Positions 51,643 through 56,720 of a DNA stretch of 56,720 nt are shown here, one piece after another. Positions within the stretch are counted from its first letter, which is position 1, and every line of letters starts with the position of its first letter. The position numbers were made by a program, and so were the translations under genes. The DNA is from an uncultured Lachnospiraceae bacterium (GTDB lineage Bacteria; Bacillota; Clostridia; Lachnospirales; Lachnospiraceae): contig CANPZE010000016.1 of assembly GCA_947589315.1 (NCBI GenBank), positions 1 to 56,720 of the forward strand, in the 5' to 3' direction. A model generated the notes under the pieces. It did not search any database and was not told the origin of the DNA. It worked only from the letters and a program-made list of their open reading frames with translations.

Positions 51643-52533
51643 TTGTACGATGACAAGAAATTCGAGAAGGAATCTGTATTAAAAAAGAAAGGTTTTTATC
51701 TTGCCCTTTGTATCGGGCTCATCTGCTTATTGGCTATAGGCATAGTATATTATCGGATGGGCTATGCGCCTGATGGAACCAATGGGCAGATGGCCAGCGA
51801 GGCAACGGCCAGCCCGGTGACTACGCCTAGCGGAAACAGCGCTATTACCAGCGGTGGGCAAGCAAATGAAGGGGCTGTCCTAAACTCCCAGAATTCCATT
51901 GCAGATCAGTCCATGGGAGGCGCACAGGGAGATTCTGCAGACACTCAGCAAAAAACAGGGGATCTGGCAGATGCCGGAAAGGATTCTAAAAAGGGAAAAA
52001 AGGACAAGACGACAGCTAATGAGAACAAAAAGAATAAAAAGAAGAATCAGAATGGTAAGGGGACAGAGGAGAAGAAAAAGGAGAGCGTAGCCGCAATTTC
52101 CAATGGAGGAAGCCTGAATTTCCAGGAGGAGGCGGGATTGCTCTGGCCGGTACAGGGCGATGTGATCATGAAATACAGCATGAGCAATACAGTATATTTT
52201 AAAACACTGGCACAGTACCGCTGTAATCCGGCAATAGAAATTGCCGCTAAGGCAGGGACGGAAGTATTGGCAGCCGCCGATGGCATTGTAACTGAGATAG
52301 GAGAAAATGAGGAGACAGGCAAGACCGTCCGTATGGAGATCGGAAATAATTATTCTATTATCTATGGGCAGCTGAAGAACATTAAGGTTAAGAAGGGACA
52401 GAAGGTAAAAGAGGGTGATAAGATCGGCGTTGTCAATGAGCCTACAAAATATTTTGCAGAGGAAGGAAGTAATTTATATTTCCAGGTGCTGCAGAATGAG
52501 GAGACGGTAGATCCTTTGTTGCTTCTCCGATAA
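51643..52533 (+). CDS. M23/LytM-like protein with degenerate active site (SpoIIQ-like)
   Basis: A 296-residue membrane-anchored protein: helix at about 18-37, a low-complexity Ser/Gly/Lys-rich linker (about 45-150), and a LytM/M23 fold domain (about 165-296). Zinc-site residues are missing: HxGxD is replaced by NPAIEI, YGHL by YGQL, and HLHFE by NLYFQV. This matches SpoIIQ-type proteins, which act as scaffolds in the sporulation channel rather than as peptidases; a vegetative role is possible. Starts at TTG 51643, with GGAGG 9 bp upstream and no other in-frame start until residue 39. Confidence 0.83.
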   Translation: MYDDKKFEKESVLKKKGFYLALCIGLICLLAIGIVYYRMGYAPDGTNGQMASEATASPVTTPSGNSAITSGGQANEGAVLNSQNSIADQSMGGAQGDSADTQQKTGDLADAGKDSKKGKKDKTTANENKKNKKKNQNGKGTEEKKKESVAAISNGGSLNFQEEAGLLWPVQGDVIMKYSMSNTVYFKTLAQYRCNPAIEIAAKAGTEVLAAADGIVTEIGENEETGKTVRMEIGNNYSIIYGQLKNIKVKKGQKVKEGDKIGVVNEPTKYFAEEGSNLYFQVLQNEETVDPLLLLR

Positions 52534-52882
52534 AGGAAGGCTGTATCGGCAAATGGAAAAAATGGCGTGAAAAATGGGACGCCAGAGAGGACAGTGAGAC
52601 AATACCGAAACGGACAGTAGAAGCATTGCAGGCAAAGGCCATCTCATGAAATAAATTGTGGGATGGCCTTTTGTTATGATTTTAAACAGTTCATTGCTTG
52701 CGTGAAACTGCGGGGCTTCCCGGCTCTCTTTGTCGAATTTTGTATGATATACTAGATATTTGCAATAGAGTATGATATTATGTTTTTGGAACTTATAAAT
52801 ACGGATGGGGTGAATATAGTCTGCAACGGATTCATAGATTGTTTATAGTTGCCGCATCAGTGGAAGAAAGGTAGGAAAAAAT
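52534..52882. other. Intergenic stretch of about 350 bp
   Basis: Apart from the terminator at 52634-52673 I see no gene. The 200 bp before the AIM24 start are AT-rich and contain several -10-like TATGAT/TATACT sequences without a well-spaced -35. Confidence 0.5.
52634..52673 (+). terminator. Rho-independent terminator
   Basis: A 13-bp stem (AAAGGCCATCTCA with TGGGATGGCCTTT), about 15-nt loop, T-run at its 3' end. Ends the M23-like gene transcript about 100 bp after the stop. Confidence 0.75.
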
Positions 52883-53563
52883 ATGCAGTACAGAGTTATT
52901 GGGAACACAATGCCCGCAGTAGAAGTTTTGTTTGATCAGCCAGGAGAGTCGATGTATACACAGTCTGGCGGAATGGCGTGGATGTCTGAGGGAATAGAGA
53001 TGAATACCAACACCCAGGGAGGTCTTTTAAAGGGCGTAGGAAGAATGTTTGCCGGTGAATCCATGTTTATGGCGAACTATACAGCACAGAAGGCAGGAGC
53101 AACTATTGCCTTTGCTTCTACAGTGGCAGGTGAGATTTTACCGGTGAACCTTAACGAGGCAGGAGCGCTGGTATGTCAGAAAGGCGCATTTCTCTGCGCA
53201 GAGCCGGGCGTTAAGCTGGATGTGAAATTTAACAAGAAGATCTCTTCCGGATTGTTTGGCGGAGAGGGCTTTATCCTTCAGGAGATTTCCGGTCAGGGTA
53301 TGGCGTTCCTGGAGATTGACGGCGATAAGGTGATCAAGGAGCTGGGCGCTGGCGAGGTGCTCAAAGTGGACACCGGAAATGTTGTGGCTTTTGAGAAAAG
53401 CGTAAGATATGAGGTAGAGACCGTAAAGGGCTTAAAGAATATTGTCCTCGGGGGAGAAGGTCTGTTCCTTACGAAATTGATAGGACCTGGAAAGGTAATC
53501 CTTCAGACCCAGAACTTTGCTGAGTTTGCAGGAAGAATCGCAAGAATGATTCCTTCCAAATAA
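52883..53563 (+). CDS. AIM24 family protein
   Basis: A 226-residue protein of the AIM24/TIGR00266 type, a trimeric beta-roll: glycine-rich strands with GGMAWMSEGIEM near the start, GGLLKGVGRMFAGESMF, and GSGQGMAFLEI-like repeats. Bacterial members have no settled function (suggested tailocin or surface association in some). AGGAAAAA precedes the ATG. Monocistronic, with terminators on both sides. Confidence 0.9.
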   Translation: MQYRVIGNTMPAVEVLFDQPGESMYTQSGGMAWMSEGIEMNTNTQGGLLKGVGRMFAGESMFMANYTAQKAGATIAFASTVAGEILPVNLNEAGALVCQKGAFLCAEPGVKLDVKFNKKISSGLFGGEGFILQEISGQGMAFLEIDGDKVIKELGAGEVLKVDTGNVVAFEKSVRYEVETVKGLKNIVLGGEGLFLTKLIGPGKVILQTQNFAEFAGRIARMIPSK

Positions 53564-53599
53564 TCAATGGTAATAGATTGGCAATAATATGAAATGTGA

Positions 53600-53637
53600 A
53601 GCGGTGCAGTCAGGAAGATTGCATCGCTCTTCTTGTT
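53600..53637 (+). terminator. Terminator after AIM24 gene
   Basis: A 12-bp stem with G-T pairs (AGCGGTGCAGTC / GATTGCATCGCT), loop AGGAA, then CTTCTTGTT. Confidence 0.55.
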
Positions 53638-53692
53638 AGGGCATGCGCCCCGCAGATGAAATTATTTTGGCAGATAATAAGAAAGGGGAGAA

Positions 53693-54643
53693 ATGGCAGA
53701 AGTGGAAGAGAAAACAGGGATGGAGCAGGGGCAACTTCTGTCTCAAAGCAAAAGACAGCCGGGAGAGAAAAAAATAGGGGAAGCGCTGGAAAAGGAAAGG
53801 GAATACCAGATCCAAAAGGGAAGTCCGGCCCCTTTCATAGGACGAGAGCATGTGAAAGCGGTATTTCAGGAATATACCAGCCGCTACGATTGCGAAGATG
53901 AAAAGATTCGATTGAAGGTGGAGCATACTTATCGGGTCGCCCAACTTTGTGAAGACATTGCAGAGTCATTGGGCTTGTCGCAGGAGGATGTGGAGCTGGC
54001 CTGGCTGATCGGGATCCTGCATGACATAGGACGTTTTGAACAGCTGCGGCAATATGGAACTTTCTCCGATGCCCAATCTATTGACCATGCCCAATATGGA
54101 GTAAAAATCCTGTTTGAGGAAGGAAAACTGCGGGATTATATTTCCTTCTATGAGAAAGACGAGATCATTAAGGCGGCAATTTGGAATCATAGCGCATACC
54201 GACTTCCTCCGGAATTGGATGAGAAAACATTATTGTTCTGCAGGATTATCCGGGATGCGGATAAGATTGATATTCTCAAAGTGACCTGCGATGTCCCTCT
54301 GGAATCTATTTATGATGTATCCAGCCAGGCATTGTATCAGTCTCAGGTCACCCCGCAGGTGATGGACGCCTTTTTTGAACATCATGCGATTCTCCGCAGC
54401 CTGAAGAAAACACCGGTAGATAATGTCGTGGGACATGTTGCTTTAGTATTTGAATTAGAATATACCAGGAGTTATGAGATCGTAGCGCAGCAAGGGTACT
54501 TAAACCAGCTATTGCAATTTTCCACAGAAAATCCTGAGACGAAAAAGCAATTTGTGGAGCTTAGGCATTGTATGGAAGAGTATTTACAGAAAACCTGCAA
54601 AGCGGCTGCTGAGACGTTGGAGGAAGGCTGTGATGATCATTAA
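53693..54643 (+). CDS. HD domain phosphohydrolase
   Basis: A 316-residue cytoplasmic protein with a charged N-terminus and an HD-superfamily domain from about 70: metal-site residues His78 (VEHTYRV), His110-Asp111 (LHDIGRFEQ), His132 and the Asp in RDADKID. The family hydrolyses phosphate mono- or diesters, often nucleotides; the substrate here is unknown. Starts after AAGGGGAG. guaA follows after the tandem repeat but has its own promoter. Confidence 0.87.
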   Translation: MAEVEEKTGMEQGQLLSQSKRQPGEKKIGEALEKEREYQIQKGSPAPFIGREHVKAVFQEYTSRYDCEDEKIRLKVEHTYRVAQLCEDIAESLGLSQEDVELAWLIGILHDIGRFEQLRQYGTFSDAQSIDHAQYGVKILFEEGKLRDYISFYEKDEIIKAAIWNHSAYRLPPELDEKTLLFCRIIRDADKIDILKVTCDVPLESIYDVSSQALYQSQVTPQVMDAFFEHHAILRSLKKTPVDNVVGHVALVFELEYTRSYEIVAQQGYLNQLLQFSTENPETKKQFVELRHCMEEYLQKTCKAAAETLEEGCDDH

Positions 54644-54659
54644 TTAAAAGTTGCGGGAG

Positions 54660-54750
54660 CTGCATTGCGCCGGGAGTCTGTTGCATTGCGCCGAAGGCTT
54701 GTTGCATTGCGCGGGAGTTTATTGCATTGTGCCGGGAGCTATGCTTGCGC
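54660..54750. repeat. Tandem repeat, 20-21 bp unit, four and a half copies
   Basis: Four copies of a unit starting (T)TGCATTGCGCCGGGAG (54660-54680, 54681-54701, 54702-54721, 54722-54741) and a partial fifth (54742-54750) that supplies the TTGCGC of the guaA -35. Units differ at a few positions. No unique spacers, so not CRISPR. Confidence 0.85.
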
Positions 54751-54773
54751 ACAAGGGAAGTATGTTGTATGAT
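54745..54773 (+). promoter_or_regulatory. Putative promoter of guaA
   Basis: TTGCGC, 17-bp spacer, TATGAT; the -35 lies in the last partial repeat. The leader to the ATG would be about 90 nt. Confidence 0.55.
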
Positions 54774-54871
54774 ATTTAAAGTATCGCTTTTAGGAAAGCA
54801 TAGATCAGGAGATCACAATAAAATGGTTTGACAGAGCAGATAAAGGAGAAAATTGCAAACATCGGAAAGGA

Positions 54872-56425
54872 ATGAAGAAGCAGATGGATAAGGAACTGGT
54901 CATTGTATTGGATTTTGGCGGGCAGTATAATCAGCTGATTGCCCGCCGTGTCAGAGAATGTAATGTGTATTGCGAGGTACATCCATATACCCTGAGTCTG
55001 GACCGGATTAAGGAAATGAACCCTAAGGGGATTATATTTACAGGCGGGCCCAATAGTGTGTATGACCCAGAATCGCCTCGCTATGGAAAGGAAATCTTTG
55101 AACTCGGAATCCCAATCCTGGGAATCTGCTATGGTTCTCAATTAATGGCTTACACTCTGGGGGGTAAGGTGGAGACAGCGCCAGTCAGCGAATACGGTAA
55201 AACAGAGGTAGACATTGACCAATCCAGTGTCTTATTTGGAAATATTGCTGAGAAAACCATCTGTTGGATGAGCCACACCGATTATATTAGCGGCCTTCCG
55301 GAAGGATTTCGGACGGTTGCCTCTACCCCGGTATGTCCTGTGGCTGCCATGGAATGTCCGGAGCGCAAATTGTATGCGACCCAATTCCATCCGGAGGTGA
55401 TGCATACCCGGGAGGGTGTGAAGATGCTGTCCAATTTTGTGTACAAAGTCTGCGGATGTTCTGGAGACTGGCAGATGTCTTCTTTTGTAGAGGATACTGT
55501 TAAACAGATCCGGGAAAGGGTAGGCAGCGGCAGGGTGCTGTGTGCGCTTTCAGGAGGTGTGGATTCTTCTGTGGCTGCAGTACTGCTGTCCAAGGCAATT
55601 GGCAAGCAGTTGACCTGCGTATTTGTAGACCAGGGGCTTCTGCGGAAAAATGAGGGGGATGAAGTAGAAGCTGTATTTGGCCCCAATGGTCCGTACGATC
55701 TGAACTTCATCCGTGTGAATTGTCAGGACCGCTTTTACCAGAAACTGAAGGGAGTTACAGAGCCGGAGAAAAAGCGGAAAATTATCGGCGAGGAATTTAT
55801 CCGTGTTTTTGAGGAGGAAGCAAAGAAAATCGGAGCTGTGGATTTCCTCGTACAGGGAACGATATACCCGGATGTGATTGAATCGGGCCTGGGCAAATCT
55901 GCAGTCATCAAATCCCATCATAACGTGGGAGGTCTTCCTGATTATGTTGATTTTAAAGAAATTATCGAACCTCTGCGTATGCTTTTTAAGGATGAAGTAC
56001 GAAAGGCCGGATTGGAACTGGGAATTCCGGATTATCTCGTTTACCGTCAGCCATTCCCAGGACCGGGTCTGGGGATTCGGATCATTGGGGAGGTGACTGC
56101 TGAAAAAGTGCGTATCGTCCAGGAGGCGGACGCTATCTACCGGGAAGAGGTTGCCAAGGCCGGATTGGATAAAGGATTAGGACAGTATTTTGCCGCCTTG
56201 ACTAACATGCGTTCTGTGGGCGTAATGGGGGATGAGCGTACCTATGATTACGCAATTGCCCTCCGGGCAGTCTGCACCAGTGATTTTATGACTGCGGAAA
56301 GCGCGCAGCTCCCCTGGGAGGTGCTGGGAACGGTTACCAGCCGGATCGTGAATGAGGTGAAGGGGGTAAACAGGGTGCTGTATGACTGTACGGGGAAACC
56401 ACCTGCAACGATAGAGTTTGAATGA
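54872..56425 (+). CDS. guaA: GMP synthase (glutamine-hydrolysing)
   Basis: Converts XMP to GMP with ATP and glutamine. The 517-residue protein has a class I amidotransferase domain (Cys86 in GICYGSQ, His173 and Glu175 in FHPEV), an ATP-pyrophosphatase domain with the P-loop SGGVDSS (227-233), and the C-terminal dimerisation domain ending PPATIEFE. The start is uncertain: ATG 54872 lies 1 bp after GGAAAGG, while ATG 54884 is 13 bp away. guaB is not in the window. Confidence 0.96.
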   Translation: MKKQMDKELVIVLDFGGQYNQLIARRVRECNVYCEVHPYTLSLDRIKEMNPKGIIFTGGPNSVYDPESPRYGKEIFELGIPILGICYGSQLMAYTLGGKVETAPVSEYGKTEVDIDQSSVLFGNIAEKTICWMSHTDYISGLPEGFRTVASTPVCPVAAMECPERKLYATQFHPEVMHTREGVKMLSNFVYKVCGCSGDWQMSSFVEDTVKQIRERVGSGRVLCALSGGVDSSVAAVLLSKAIGKQLTCVFVDQGLLRKNEGDEVEAVFGPNGPYDLNFIRVNCQDRFYQKLKGVTEPEKKRKIIGEEFIRVFEEEAKKIGAVDFLVQGTIYPDVIESGLGKSAVIKSHHNVGGLPDYVDFKEIIEPLRMLFKDEVRKAGLELGIPDYLVYRQPFPGPGLGIRIIGEVTAEKVRIVQEADAIYREEVAKAGLDKGLGQYFAALTNMRSVGVMGDERTYDYAIALRAVCTSDFMTAESAQLPWEVLGTVTSRIVNEVKGVNRVLYDCTGKPPATIEFE

Positions 56426-56546
56426 TGAAATGGGATTGAAAAATCCAGTATTTATGCGACTTCCAAACAAATTTGCTTAGTGTTTGGCAACAAAATGGCA
56501 ACATTTTTTCATCATTCATAGAATAAATTTACTTTTATGACATAAT

Positions 56547-56673
56547 AAAACCTTACTGATTTGCGCGAGCAATGAGCCAAGCGGAAATGCTTGCATTTCC
56601 ATTTGGCGAATGCCGCGACAACCGCACGACAGTGCGGTTGCAGTTGAAAACTGAATATCGGTAAGGTTTTTTT
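56547..56673 (+). other. Multi-hairpin element ending in a T-run (structured RNA, repeat or terminator)
   Basis: Outer stem AAAACCTTACTGAT (56547-56560) pairs with ATCGGTAAGGTTTT (56657-56670), followed by TTT. Inside are GCCAA/TTGGC with GGAAATGC/GCATTTCC (56576-56607), AACCGCAC/GTGCGGTT (56620-56639) and CAGTT/AACTG (56641-56653). It may end the guaA transcript, but its size and branching exceed a normal terminator. The remaining bases to 56720 hold a small GC hairpin (GGCGGC/GCCGCC) and no gene. Confidence 0.6.
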
Positions 56674-56720
56674 GTTGGCGGCTTTCTGCCGCCGAACCGG
56701 AAGGCGGGGAGTGTTCAATT

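Noticed and set aside
54660-54750. CRISPR array
   Set aside because: Units are directly adjacent without unique spacers and are only 20-21 bp; no cas genes nearby.
54774-54871. Purine riboswitch in the guaA leader
   Set aside because: The leader of about 90 nt lacks the conserved purine-aptamer core and loop-loop sequences; only a tiny GATC hairpin is seen.
1-56720. Insertion sequences, prophage or integrative element genes
   Set aside because: No transposase, integrase, recombinase or phage structural gene was recognised; gene content and ribosome sites look uniform across the window.

Overview
The window reads as chromosomal DNA of a Gram-positive, spore-forming, strictly anaerobic gut Clostridium relative, most likely Lachnospiraceae and possibly Blautia-like. 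The basis is a Clostridia-order rnfCDGEAB operon, bofA and a SpoIIQ-like protein (sporulation), MecA, YaaL, a DUF951 protein, a Lachnospiraceae-type Tad pilus locus (DUF5702, Flp1, DUF6382-FHA), strong AGGAGG ribosome sites, and sigma-A promoters with 16-18 bp spacers. Genus assignment is inference only; no rRNA gene is present.

Layout. 1-5068: two secreted glycan-active proteins, the first truncated by the window edge, the second a 1305-residue modular GH5 endoglucanase; both end in strongly basic tails. 5174-5961: tRNA-Thr(GGU) and a small membrane protein. 6013-11399: complete Rnf complex, closed by a bidirectional terminator. 11427-14329: a triple-S1 RNA-binding protein, BioY with a BirA-like operator, and a four-domain Big_2 secreted protein. 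14386-19324: icd, a DUF951 protein, then panB-panC-panD-coaBC, which lead from ketoisovalerate and aspartate towards 4'-phosphopantetheine. 19359-20405: small redox proteins (thioredoxin, 56-residue 2[4Fe-4S] ferredoxin, DUF1858). 20435-21247: mecA on the minus strand, followed by about 850 bp without a recognisable gene but with promoter and hairpin signals.

22013-27840: GH18/SH3 protein, cell-wall amidase, then a ywlC-ywlE-rpiB-like block in which the phosphatase has lost its P-loop arginine, then fabV. 27964-33109: cytidylate-kinase-like protein, a divergent Sir2-like protein lacking the usual TQNxD residues, gltX, a UvrD/Rep helicase, and a YaaL-like protein on the opposite strand. 33251-33593: bofA with a sigma-E-like promoter.

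33601-43427: an eleven-gene Tad/Flp pilus operon. Two prepilin peptidases, CpaF, TadB and TadC-type platform proteins, the Flp pilin and two TadE-like pseudopilins are present, together with a CpaE-like protein without a P-loop, a large insertion in TadC, paired His/Cys modules in one TadE protein and a DUF6382-FHA protein. A perfect 11-bp inverted repeat overlaps its promoter. This is the most unusual locus in the window.

43411-56720: GH31 alpha-glucosidase and a PrcB lipoprotein (minus strand), glgP, an atypical phosphoribosyltransferase, sppA, an RDD protein, a degenerate M23/SpoIIQ-like protein, an AIM24 protein, an HD phosphohydrolase, and guaA. A 20-21 bp tandem repeat runs into the guaA promoter, and a multi-hairpin element lies downstream of guaA. 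GH5, GH31 and GlgP point to use of plant glucans and storage glucans; Rnf would couple the reduced ferredoxin from their fermentation to NADH and an ion gradient.
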